Of a DNA stretch of 64,000 nt, positions 32,240-43,869 are shown one piece after another. Position numbers and translations under genes: made by a program. Positions within the stretch are counted from its first letter, which is position 1. Every line of letters starts with the position of its first letter. The notes under the pieces are model-generated. The model was not told where the DNA came from. It made no database searches and saw only the letters and a program-made list of their open reading frames with translations. This DNA comes from Ligula intestinalis (Eukaryota; Platyhelminthes; Cestoda; Diphyllobothriidea; Diphyllobothriidae): the NCBI GenBank assembly GCA_036362985.1, contig JAYGXS010000004.1, positions 10,444,708-10,508,707 on the forward strand, written 5' to 3'.

Positions 32240-32335
32240 AATAACTCGGTGACTTGGGTATGACTGGCTGAGGATGGCTAATAAGTCAGAAATGGACATT
32301 CCAATCTCCCTTGTCTCTGCGGAATTGTCGAAAAT
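32240..32335 (+). mobile_element. tRNA-derived SINE, tail portion
   Basis: ATGACTGGCTGAGGATGGCT, AATAAGTCAGAAATGGACAT, TCCAATCTCCC and a CTTGTCTCTGC end match the family tail. The head is lost. Confidence 0.65.
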
Positions 32336-32804
32336 CTTGGCGGATATTTCTGTTTTCGTTAACTTGTCGGCGGACTTTGCAGTCAGCTAGGGAGTATCTG
32401 ACTGCACCTTCTGCATTTTGGTGATTATACCTGTGACCTATGCAATGCTCCCCCCGGTTGATCCTCCCGAAAGACGGCAGCTTTTTCGTTTAAAAATCGC
32501 AAGGACATTTTTCACTGTCTGCTCTTTTTAACCATGTTCCACCTGTCAGTTGGCCTTACCAATAAGCTGAAATAATCCTTTTGATATCACAACAGGCATT
32601 TACAAATAGGAAGTTCAAAGGTAACCCACTGACATTTGCCTAACAAATACGGATACTGATATTATCCATCAAAGACGATTAGTCGCTACGGCCGCTGTTG
32701 AGGCCCAAAAAATGAGGCCAAGCGCAGACCGGGACAAGTGGTTTCCGTTAGCGGTCGGTAAAGATTCATCAACGAGTGTCAATATCTTCCGACCTAAACC
32801 GGTA

Positions 32805-32965
32805 AGACAACGAACCATTGGCTGAATAGTGAGGGCGTTAGACTCTGAGCAGTAAGTTCGCGAGTTCGAGCCTCGGGGTTGCGTTTGACTGGCTGACGAA
32901 AGCTAATTAGCCAGAAATGGCCATTCCAATCTTCCCGGTCTTTGCCGGCAATACTATCTGCATAT
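32805..32965 (+). mobile_element. tRNA-derived SINE
   Basis: An A-box-like TGGCTGAATAGTGAGG and B box (GAGTTCGAGCC at about 32863-32873) are followed by a tail (GACTGGCTGACGAAAGCTAA, TTAGCCAGAAATGGCC) and end GTCTTTGCCGGCAATAC. It is among the best preserved copies and could serve as a family reference. Confidence 0.75.
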
Positions 32966-35255
32966 AATTCGGTTTATTAAACGATACTAAAACTTAAAAA
33001 CCCAACAAAAAGAAAGATATGAAAGAAGGAAGGTAGATAAATGGAAAAGTATAAAGTAGTTAAGGTCAGTAAGACGTGGTCACGTGGTCCAGATAAAACA
33101 GTTTCTGGAAACGGAAAAACCACTCAGTGTAAAGGTCTTGATTAAGACAACAGGAAATCAGGACCCCGGCTGGCACCACTGGTCACGGTAGGATGGGGGG
33201 GGGAGGGCGCGAACGGACGCCAAATGGCGGAGTGATTAACATGCCAAAAACCAAAAGAAGGGCAAATAACGGCTCGGATGTAGAGTAAATAATTAGTCTA
33301 GGCATTTGCTGTCACGGCAAATACGTCCTATACATGCTTCACGTCCATACGTCCATCACCTGCCGCTGTGACCGTCTCTGAATATGAAGTTGAAGGGAAA
33401 AAACAACAAAGGTCAGGCTTCCTGGAACTCATGCTTTCGTTGGACTCAAACTGTCTCGAGAACCTCACTCTGCCGCATAAAAATAGATGAACCTCCAAAA
33501 ATAGTTTATTGAAAGTCTTGAGATTGTTCGAGTTATTCATCACGACTTTAAAATGGTATGGGTTCGCGAGCTGCATAGCTGATAGAGTGAAAGAATATCG
33601 TTTTCAGTAATTGCCTAAGGACTAAGTTAATGTTAATTGGCTATAAGGGGGATATCACCTCTGGGATTTACCTTTTTGGTAAGGTTTTTCAGGTCCGCAG
33701 ATCAGTTGGGATATCTCAATCGCTGCAAGGGATGGCGCGCCCTTGAGACCTTTCCGATTAATCATTTTTAGTTATATACCGCCAATGTTAGATAAATATA
33801 CTTACATAATTACCATATAGATTGATTAGGACTAGAACTAGGGGTATCTAAGATGGTCTACCAACTAAACTTTCACCGACATTTTATTGTTGCTGCCACA
33901 AGTCGTGCTTGACAGTTAAACCAGGGACCTAGAAGGTAAGACCAGCTTTAAACCTTTCTTCAAACATTTCATCAAGACACGAACATTTGTGGGAAGAAAG
34001 ACCTTGACCTAAACAGATATGGTAGTGCTTTCGAAGGGAAGTGCAGACATCGACTAAAACCGGCGTGGTAGTGATCGCAGCAACAAAGCACCATTGACGA
34101 CCATAACTAATCTTAATAATCCTAGACGATTTACTGCCCTGACCGCGGTCCCGTAATGCAACAAGCTTCTTGCGTCCGTCTCCGATCTGTTCTGCTTCGG
34201 TGGTTTATTCGAATGCTTCCGTAAGCTAAGTTAATCGTTCGGAGGCTCACATACCAGTTGCAGATACCAGACAATTATGTCTGGTCTCGCGCATATCTAA
34301 TAAGAATTAAATATAGTTTCTGATGAGAAATCGGACGTTGAAGCGACTGGGAATTCATCTAGGCATTGCGCTATATCTTGCCACCAGATGAATAGGAAAC
34401 CACGTTGTCCATTGCATTTATGCTCTTATTCATGTCGAAATAGTTGGCTTGGCAAGAAATTTGGCTGTCCTTACAGATCTCATGGAAAACTTCACTTCGC
34501 AGCAGTGGAATTATGCAACTTGCATGTAAGGGCATGTGCTAGATTTTAAGGATGCCATCAGACCAGCTATAGCTTTGGACTAGTTGCTGCCATGCGCTGG
34601 AAGCTGCTACTCCGCGATTATTTGGCTTTACTGACTGTCTGAAATTTTTTTTGATAAGAATCAAGGCTGTCAAGTGCGAAGTCATTACATTGACAGGGAA
34701 AAAACTCTACGTCAAATTCCAATCCTACCTTTGCTATCAGCCCGCTCGATGATTCGTATAGACAAAAGAACTTGAGATCGATCGAGGTTCACATGTTTAA
34801 CAAGTAGACATTGCAAGTTAAACGTGGGAATGTTTGCACAAGGAATAAATACTTGTATTCAATGCATTCATTTAAACCTGACTGTGTAAACTGGCGCGAT
34901 ATGAGTAAGGTTGTTGCATAGCCGGCAGTACAATCCCGGTCTGCAGCTTTGTGTTTGCGTCCCACCATCACGAAAATGCTTCAGTTTCAATAATCATCGG
35001 GATTGCGTGGTAGTCAGCTACACGAGGACATTTTGGCCCACGTTCTAGGGAGCGAAGGGCAATTTGTGGAACTTAACACGTGACCGTGCCTTGCGCACAG
35101 CATATTTTGTTTCAAATCGACTCCGAACTGTTTTTCCAAGGAGGGTAGGCACAAAAAACAACAACTTGACCATCGCGGATGAGGCTTCCTATGGTGCGGT
35201 CCATATAGTAGGCGTGCTACGATTTTTTTCGCATAAATAGTGGGGCAGCTCCATC
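32966..35255. other. Intergenic stretch, nothing recognised
   Basis: It contains a G-rich run near 33195-33205 and short ORFs only. No domain, RNA gene or clear repeat was found. Confidence 0.4.
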
Positions 35256-35720
35256 GCTTCAACATCCACCGATCTATTCTGCTCTCATTGTCACGGCGCG
35301 TGGGCATGCGCATCACGCACCAGCCTGGTCGGTCACTTAGGCAAGTTCCCGCCTCCGGTCTTCTTAATTCTATCTTGTCATTGGGAAGAGGTGGGTGAAG
35401 TATGAGAGAGTGTGATCGATGCTGTGCAAGGCTACTATCACTTAAAACTAGTTCATGTTCAGGTCACCATCCCTGCACCACTGTGCTCTGGAGCACAGCA
35501 AAATCAATATTCTGGTAATGAAACAGACATATGCAGCATCTATCACACCCACGCCTACCCGGCCTGGATAGCAAGGCAACGTAAAGACTACCAGAGACCT
35601 GTTTGTAAACCATGGATAACAAAACTAAGTGGCCCGTCGTCTGGTCCTACACACGAAAGGGCTTAATTGCTTGTGCCAGGCTTCCGTGAGGACGACTCGG
35701 ACCACACGTAGGTGTCATGA
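35256..35720 (+). pseudogene. Degenerate fragment of a zinc-finger retrotransposon 3' region
   Basis: Around 35285-35345 one frame reads a finger-like pattern (HCHGAWACASRTSLVGHLGK) close to the RIGLVGHLR-type fingers of the non-LTR element at the window start. The following block (GAGTGTGATCGATGCTGTGC, TACTATCACTTAAAAC) recurs at about 41590-41650, so both belong to one dispersed element. The frame is broken. Confidence 0.45.
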
Positions 35721-38700
35721 ACACCATAGCAAGAGGGAGCCAAATCCAAAGCTGCTAGGTTATAACCTGGTTGCTAAACCTACATCCGAGGCACAGTCGT
35801 AATTGTCCAGCACCTTTCATGAGCGCAATGTAAAGGTAAGTCGCGCATGCAGTTCTCATCAAACTCTAGTAAAACGCATTTTTTGGCAACTTCGCAAAAG
35901 GTCCAACGTGTATAATGTACGTTCGCTCTTTTTGAACTAAAGACATGATTGATTCTAGCTGAAATGCGATCCACATCCAACCGCATCTTAGCTCATTCGG
36001 TCATCCTGATAGATAAATGTTCAGATTTAACTCAATATAGGATCTGGTCCATTTCCTGCCCTTCCTGCAGCCGGTCAGGAGTAAAACAATAATTCACATG
36101 AAAAGACTTTAACTTAACCCATTTAGTATAAATACAGTTTCCGTGACTATTTAGGTTTTTGAATATTATTAGGCTATGAAGAATGTGTTAAACGTGTGTG
36201 TACTATTTAAAGTCTTCTTTTGTTTACTTTAAATCGAAATGGTAGTTTCATAGACTTCATCACCGTTTGTTTTATCAATGTTTTTGACGGCACACGTAAA
36301 CTAGGACTGGTTTTGTGTCTGGTCTGTGCCATTTAAAATTCGGATTGATACCATTTTAACAGTTTCACTCAAAAGTTTTGAAGGGTGTTGCGCTCAAGAA
36401 CTAAATTATATCACAATACACCAAAAAAGCGTGTAACCCTACTCGTTTACAGAACATTAAGCTGCCTTTGTTAATTTCCTTCGAAAGTAGTGCACAAACT
36501 CGAAGTTAAAACTTTCCCGCTAATTTGTTTAGTCTCGTTCCAAAATTGGTCACGTATAGGTGAGCAAATATATATCACAAGGAACGCTAGGAGACTCGAT
36601 GATTAGCTGCGTACATCCTATCGCTGTCATGTACAGTAGTGGCCAATGACCATGCAACGTTCATAATGAAATTTGACCTGGTACTTTAGCGTATATTTAG
36701 TAACAGCATTTTGATTGAATCAGTTTTTTTAATGCTGCGAAAGCCTTTTACTTAGTTAAATCGTCATTTAAGTTAGGTTTATTAAGAGAAATGGCCATAA
36801 GTTTTGGGGAAATTTGGAGGAATATCCTATGCTATTACGAAAGAGAGAACCGAACTACACTTTAATGTTGATAATACTAGGAAGGAACTGCAAAACAAGT
36901 AAAAAAAGTATAGAAAATATCCCTTCAGGAACTGGAAAAGTTTATCCAAAATTGTTAACATTGAAGTGAGGCCAAGTTAAAAGTACCAAATTTTCTTGCA
37001 GTAAAATTGACTGCTTGTATTTTAAAAATTATGTTTAGCTATTCTCTGAAGTCTTTTTGCACAAAATGCAATAACAGAAGAGTATATGTTTGAATGCACC
37101 AATGAACTTCGAATGTTTTTAATAAAAACCAAATGTCTAACATGTTCTCGTGTATTTAAGACAATGAAGCCCTTATTGGATATAAGTCGTGAAGAAATAT
37201 TGTTTTTTGTATACTTTACGTTCCCTTTTTGCTTTATTAAGAAACGGAACAGACGAAAGAATAATAAGTAGTTCAAAAATTGGCAACGTTTATGGCCAGT
37301 TTTTTTGGAATTTGCCAGTTTATAACTGAATGTTGAATTATTCTACTCATGCGGAAGGTAATCCATTATAAAAAGAAAAGAACGTTTTTTCCTCTCCTGT
37401 CAAATTGAATCGTTTATGTTCAGGAAACTTAAATAAATTCTCAAAAGTATCCAATTTCATTGTGACATTACGCTGGAAAAAGTTAATATACGAAGAGGTT
37501 CGTCAGCCGAATATCTAATCAAAGCAATTTCTAAGAGGTTACCTCTTGTGGAAAGTTTTTTTTATCAATCTACGGAATAGTAATTTCGCAACTCTAGTGT
37601 GGACAAGATTTACACTTGACAATGTGTTTTGCTGTTTTGAGGCATTTCTGTATATCAAAAACTTGGCCATCTTCATTAAAACTGATATCGGAAAACACTT
37701 TATTGCGGTAAATTCTCTTTATATCGATCTTATCAAAAAGGTTTTGGTGTTAACGTCGAACAAATACAGAATTTATAAATTTATCAAAGAAGACAGTAAA
37801 AACAAGGAAAATTATCACACACTTTTGTTGATGACATTCAATAGATACTTATCCAGTAAGATAAAAGTTAACAGAATGTCTTGAGTTGAGTAAAGTTCTT
37901 TCAATGCATAGAAAGTGTTTGCTTCAAGATTTCAATTAACTCACAATATCTAAATTTATTGTTCTAATTAATAGCTCTTTTTTACGTCTCTAAAATCACG
38001 GGATTATCGAGAAAATTTTATTTTTCTTTACAAACACTTAGTAATTCCTATAGTTCTTTTAAGTACCTTATATGCCTGACGCAGTTCATTATTATTTCTT
38101 CATCTTCCTAAATACATTCACATTGGTATTCTAGTAATGATCAAACTTATACAAAGTTATGTATATTGCATGGTCTGTGGCGACTACTGTAGTCGTACAA
38201 AATCAGCGTAGCATACGTGTCTGGAATTTAAACTAGTATCTGCACTGTTAATAGGGTAAATCGCTAAAGCTTGGAGTGCATCAAGGTTTTGGATCACTTT
38301 CTCTTTTAGTTCTTAGCTTCTCAGAATAACCTTTCAGTGCTTCTTTTAGTTTTGAGTAGATTGTCATCTTATGACGTTTAAACTTCCTCATCACCGTTGC
38401 TGGATTTAAAAGCTTTGTTATAAAAGGATAAAACGTGCAAACCAACTCATTTTTTCCTGAGAAAATGGGCTCAAATATAGGATAAAGCTTTCTCTACTGT
38501 CATTTTCTCCTTACTTTTCGTCTGTTGCTGGGCGGAGGTCCTGAAGTTTAAGATTCTGAGTAAGAAGTACTTCAAAAAATGTAAGCGGAAGTTGTTGATT
38601 TAAAAAAGAAAAACATAAATTAAAATTTCAAGATATTTTTTTCCTGAATAAGAGACATACGGCAATGCGAGAACGTCTAACGGTCGGAAGACAAAGGTTC

Positions 38701-39309
38701 CCTTTGAGCGTGAACGCAGTTTTAGAAATTTAGGGACAGTATGGGCTGCTGTCATGACGTTTTGAGAAGCTGCCACAGTTCATTGTATATGATACACGGC
38801 GCTGGAGGAATCAGAGGATGCCAGTGCTTATAAGACGGCTTACTGTCTGACCAGATACGGCGTCACCTTCGTTTCCTGTAGTCTGGTCTTCGCCTTCCTA
38901 TTGCGTTACCATTTTACTCTCCAAAGACAATGTTACTTGTCATTAGAAAACATGGATAATATGTCGATTAAGAAGCAGTCATGGTGAATATACCTTCTAC
39001 GTTCATAACATTCGTTATTTACCCTTTTTTATCGATTCGTTAAATGACGGCCTGAATCTCCAACATATATACTGCATGATCTACCAGGTTTTGAGATGCG
39101 GGATCATTGCTTCCAGAGTATAACACACCGCCGCTGGTTTATTGGACTTGTTCAACCAAGTGAAAACCTCTACAACTGGCGTAACGCCCAACAAAATGGC
39201 CGAAACATGTAAATGTGCGCTGGCAGTTGACCAGAGTGGATTTGGACAAATTGAACAGAAGATTTGCATGGTACGTAGGCCTGACAGAATTTGAGCTTTG
39301 TGAATATAG
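35721..39309. other. AT-rich intergenic stretch, nothing recognised
   Basis: About 36000-38650 is markedly AT-rich. The longest ORF (37546-37884, plus strand) is Lys/Ile/Phe-rich without a recognisable domain and is probably a composition artefact. Confidence 0.45.
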
Positions 39310-39427
39310 TCTGATCCTATCTGCTTTTGCTCTCTGACCATGTCTCTGATGACGAATCCGCGACGGATATCAAAACGTTAGACGAAAAAAAGTATTGTCC
39401 CAGCGATCGAGTCGTCTTCTTCTCAGT
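39310..39427 (+). mobile_element. Solo 3' tail of a Penelope-like element, family A
   Basis: It carries CTGATGACGAATCCGCGACG, an AAAACGTTAG block, CGATCGAGTCGTCTTCTTCT and the same upstream TGTCTCTG context as the tails at 19225 and 20745. Its 3' end meets, without spacer, a minus-strand PLE N-terminal region. Confidence 0.65.
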
Positions 39428-40020
39428 AGTCTGTCCTGTCCAATACGACCGCGGACCGCCCCTTGTCTGCCGGCACGATAACGAGGTCATTGGTGGCTCT
39501 GCGTTCTTAAAGTGCCTTACTTTCGACCTTGAAGAGAGCGTCACGTGGTCGATGTGCCATTAGGAGGGACGACATCTGGTGTCGTGTAAGGTTTTTCGTT
39601 TCGTCCGTCACTTCTGTTTGGTTGAGAATTGATTCGACTGCAGCAACCATGTTAGCCGGTCTGGCATCAGCTGTGTTAAAGTAGGCTTCATGCCTTAACA
39701 CATGCATCTGTTCTTCCGTCAGCTCCTTGGACGACAGGTTGTGCACCAGTTTGTAATCTTTGGATGACGTTGTCGAGGTAGTTTGCGAAACTTGATTTCA
39801 AGTGCTGCTTCACGCTTCGTTTTGTGATCGCGGGCTCGTTCGGCCACTCTCTGCTGGAGCAGTTGTGTACCATTCTCGCCCATGAATTCAAAGCACTTTG
39901 CCTTCTCCTCATCGATCCTTTGACGTTACTTGCAAAGCCTCGCGTTACAGTTTTGAAGGATCGCTCGGATCATACCTCTGCCATGGAACTCGCATCTGTA
40001 CCTCTATTGAACAAAAGACT
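39428..40020 (-). pseudogene. Penelope-like element, N-terminal part of the reverse transcriptase ORF, minus strand
   Basis: On the minus strand, pieces in different frames read in the usual PLE order. First come FEFMGENGTQ-like and LLQQRVAER-like sequences, then the block with VHNLSSKELT, then FNTADARP. Last is ATNDLVIVPADKGRSAVVLD, the PLE signature leading into the palm. The ORF is broken by several frameshifts (near 39500, 39740 and 39800). It stops just after DRTDY at 39428, where the plus-strand family-A tail begins. The catalytic YxDD part and the GIY-YIG domain are absent. It is a relic of a target-primed retroelement. Confidence 0.75.
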
Positions 40021-41139
40021 TGATGCAGACAATTTTATACCCCTGAAGATTTTTGGTTAATTTTTGCATGCAAAGTTCATAATTCATTCAATTATAGACG
40101 CCACAGGCCTTCTTTTGCGCCCATCATCCCACCGAAGACCATGTCGTGACGCATATACTATTGGGTTACATCTAGAACAGTTGATACACTGTGTAAGGTG
40201 GCTTAAGGCAGTATGAGACTGCGCACTTATTTAAATGAACTCATCAGCAAAAAGTATTAATTTCAGTGATTTTCAAGATTTAGGAGGATTAAATTTCCCT
40301 GAAATAATAAATAAAAGAAAGGGCTTTTTGCATCCCGCCATCACGTACTCAAGCGGCCTCAAATGAGTGGCGAAGATGTAGTAAAAGTGCAAACTTTAGA
40401 TCAAATTCCGCTCCAAGCAACAGAGCCTTATGTAAACTTTGTTGATCAACAGGCCACAGAGAACCGGCGTACCTCTTTTTTCGATGTTAATATTCCTCTA
40501 CCTGAAATAATGCCTGAATACTTTTTTTCGATGGTTCACGATTTTCTGCGCGGGCATTTACTTATACGCAGAGAATATTATACTGTTATCCTTTAGAGTT
40601 AAAGGTCAGTATCAACACACGTCAATCGAAATTATGAAATTCGTTTTCGATTCGAAAAAGGGTACGTGAACGGGGTTGTAATACTGGGCAACATACAGCA
40701 TATATGATAAGATATTTAACATACGCTGGAATATCAGCTGTTGAACACTTTTTAATGATACATTCCAATTTACGACGGCGTTAAATACATGAACTTAAAC
40801 GGCAGAAGCAACCGCCATCCTCTTGAGGAAGTCGGCGTTGTGTGCTCAAAAGAACCTCCTGCAAGCCACCAGCTTGGCATGGCCGACGGTAGCATAGTTG
40901 CCTGCATATTTCCACGCTTCTTCTCCCCCCTCCCTGTCCAGATGCAACAAACCCTGATCGCCTCACAACCAGCCGAGTACTATCAACCCAACTCCTTCTA
41001 TTCCCATGACTAATTTGCCTGTAACAATGAGCATAATTGTCAGCTTGCTACATTTCACCCCCTCCCTATATCAATGTAATGGTCCGAGGAGAATTGATCC
41101 AACGCAACGTATGCTCGCCAGATATTCTCTTGAAAGACA
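40021..41139. other. Intergenic stretch with one unassigned ORF
   Basis: The only notable frame is 40363-40596 (plus, 77 codons from ATG; contains LPEIMPEYFFSMVHDF). I do not recognise it. It is flanked by AT-rich sequence and has no neighbour exon. Nothing else is seen. Confidence 0.35.
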
Positions 41140-41265
41140 ATAGAGACCAGAATGGCTCTTTCTGGCTAATTTACCATAAATAGCCAGTCATACTAAACTC
41201 GAGGTGGTCCCCCACTCGAGGCTCAAACTCGCGACTTGCTGATCAGAAGTCTGAATTCTGACGCA
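41140..41265 (-). mobile_element. tRNA-derived SINE, minus strand
   Basis: The complement carries an eroded B box (CGCGAGTTTGAGCC) and the tail (ATGACTGGCTATTTATGG, TTAGCCAGAAAGAGCCATTC). It is diverged. Confidence 0.6.
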
Positions 41266-41340
41266 CAGGTTCGTTGTTGTGCAGGTTTGGATCGGATATA
41301 TTGGCATTCGTTGATGAATTCTCACAGTTCGCACCACAAG

Positions 41341-42327
41341 AGATGACCTTCCTATGGCTCGGACAGACAAAACCCTGGATGCCACGACAGGTGGGAACGA
41401 GGGCCATATGGTCATACAAACGGAAAAGCGCCAAACCTGAAAATAGTCCAACCATCGCGCTAGAGAATGCATCCCCGCTGAGGAGATAACACCAGCCGCG
41501 CTTCTAATGTCATCCCCCGCACAAACGCACGAGGCGATTTTCGGACCTTAGGTGTGACAGACTGACATCGGGCTCAGATGGATGAGTGATGAGTGAGAAT
41601 GCGGTTCGATGCTGCGGGAAGTTGACTATCACTGAAAACCTTAGTCGCGCTCAAGTCACTGCATCAACCTGTTTGGAGCATAACTTGGGCATCAACAAAA
41701 TAGATGACTGAAGTTGTCGCGTGCAAAACCGAGAGTTGTTAGTTGCTTACGAACCTGTCTGGGCGCTCAACCGAAACTAAGCTTCATCATGGGACTTTCA
41801 AAGGCCGCATCGATCGCCTGTTGGTCTGCGTCATCCGTAAAGCGACAAAATAAACCCAGCTTGACCAACATGCTCTTCCGATCACTTCCGTAGAGGACAA
41901 GGAGGCTTGTAAGCGCATATTCCCATCAACTATGCTTATTGCAAATATAAGATGCATGTCTTACCACTCAGATATTGTTACAGCATAGGTATTACCTTGC
42001 TTATTCATTGGTACTGAACCACTGACACAATTATTGCATATAGCAATGCTAGTTTATTACAGAACAGATTGATCTCCTATTAGATAGGAGACGTCCTCTA
42101 AACCTCAAGAGAGGGAGTTAAGTACTGGAAAAAGTATAATATTAGCCTACAAACGGCAAGTGGCTAAATAATCCTCGATATAGGTTGCGGCTACATGCTA
42201 GGTCTCGATCTTATACGTTCAGCAGTCCTAGGTGGGCGCTGCTCACCGAACGCCACACCCAGTGACCGCAAGAGATGACCTTCCTACGGCCCGGACAGAC
42301 AAAACCCTAGATGCCATGACAGGCAAT
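41341..42327 (+). repeat. Pair of direct repeats about 930 bases apart
   Basis: 41341-41395 and 42273-42327 share AGATGACCTTCCTAnGGCnC, GGACAGACAAAACCCTnGAT and GCCAnGACAGG with few mismatches. The sequences between them are not obviously duplicated. Confidence 0.6.
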
Positions 42328-42454
42328 CGGGATTCTCGGCATTAAGTTCAGTCGCCGAATACTGCTTAGGCATTAGGCAGGCAGTTATCCCTATCTGGAG
42401 CCGACTCCCAACGTGTTTAATCATTATGCTCTTTGGATTAAATACGGTAACAGT

Positions 42455-42765
42455 TTGGTAAAGGAGACATATGGTCGAACACTGGAACAAAATTTATTTT
42501 TGCCTGAGCTTTCGAGCTCTTACAAGAGCCCANNNNNNNNNNNNNNNNNNNNNNNNNNNNNNNNNNNNNNNNNNNNNNNNNNNNNNNNNNNNNNNNNNNN
42601 NNNNNNNNNNNNNNNNNNNNNNNNNNNNNNNNAACAAAATTTATTTTTGCCTGAGCTTTCGAGCTCTTACAAGAGCCCACCTCTGACGATGGGCTCTTGT
42701 AAGAGCTCGAAAGCTCAGGCAAAAATAAATTTTGTTCCAGTGTTCGACCATATGTCTCCTTTACC
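42455..42765. repeat. Large inverted repeat built from PLE family-B tails, split by a gap
   Basis: The left arm (42455-42532) starts TTGGTAAAGGAGACATATGG and ends in the PLE family-B hairpin. The right arm (42683-42765) is its reverse complement. Between them lie 100 N and a second partial copy of the left arm (42633-42679), repeated in direct orientation across the gap. The arms contain CTGACGATGGGCTC...GAGCTCGAAAGCTCAGG. The duplication across the gap is probably an assembly artefact of a hairpin that could not be resolved. Confidence 0.75.
42533..42632. other. Assembly gap, 100 N
   Basis: It is exactly 100 undetermined bases, a length often used for gaps of unknown size, placed inside an inverted repeat. 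Confidence 0.99.
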
Positions 42766-43869
42766 AATAGAAATTCCTGGAATACGAGTATTCACTCGCA
42801 TACGGTAACAGTTTCTTATGCACTAAATGAACTAAAATCACTAGCATCACCAACATCACTTACATTGAAATTTTACTGAAGCAATGTACTGTCATACTGT
42901 TTCCCTCTAGTCCCGTACCCGAAAGGCGCCTAACTTAAAAGATGATGATCTCTGAATTCCGAGCTAGATCTAGATAACCTAGAAAGTCTACGATGGCCTC
43001 TTTTGACGACCTGATAGCATGTAGCAACTTAGTTGACTAGGGAGCAGATTTCTCCCGTGTTACAAAGAAGACCTCTCCTGTGTCCTCAATAGGGAGTTAG
43101 ACACTGCAAAAGTTTAGCCTATTAACGATAAATGGCAAAATGCAACATAAAGACATGGTACAACTTGAGCTATTTCTTAATTAATTTCGTCAACCAATAA
43201 AATGACAGCCTGGAGGATAGAGTTGAAAGGGCAGAACGCATGAAGAGCGCTGATTTGCTGGTTTCACCACTAACATTAATACTACCAGCATCACTGAAAT
43301 TGTCCTATTGGTGTTACATTTGATTTAGCCTGTCCTACTGTACCTACCTGATTCTGCAATTTCGTACTGCTTAATACTTGTAGTGTGCTCTCTCCTTACT
43401 GTACTCATCAATTCTACTTTAAGAGGTATTGCACTATCCCACAATCAGTTAAATAGAAATAACACTGCCGCTACCAGTACTATCAGTATAAGGAACTAGC
43501 AGTAGAAGCAAGAGTCCTATCAGTAACAATGCGAAGCTTGTTAAAAACCTAACCTGCCGGATGAGACAAAATCACCTCAGCTGATAAACTCATATTCCCA
43601 CCTGTTACACTGAATTGATATAAAATAGGATGATCGTCATATTTCTGAACCATTAGTGCTGATAAGGGAAGTTGCCAAGCTTCCATGACTAGTGGACTGC
43701 TGGAGAATCTTTCTTCCAACTAGACAGACGGCACTCCGCAACTTCTGAGCTAAAACTAGATATTGTAGATGTTACAAAAGTTCGAAATTTGAGCGCGCAT
43801 CGGTGGCAGATATTAAGCTCTCATCAAATACACATTCTTTAAACCTACTGTTACTAAAATTAAAACATT
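42766..43869. other. Intergenic stretch, possible diverged repeat
   Basis: The block near 43060-43140 (GAAGACCTCTCCTGTGTCCT, AGGGAGTTAGACACTG) resembles 42085-42165 (GGAGACGTCCTCTAAACCTC, AGGGAGTTAAGTACTGG). No gene is seen. Confidence 0.35.

Noticed and set aside
37546..37884. 112-codon plus-strand ORF
   Set aside because: It is AT-rich with a Lys/Ile/Phe/Asn bias and no domain, in a region without splice or promoter context.
42413..42808. ORFs of 71-131 codons around the second gap
   Set aside because: They span the gap and a palindrome of PLE tails, so identical peptides appear on both strands.
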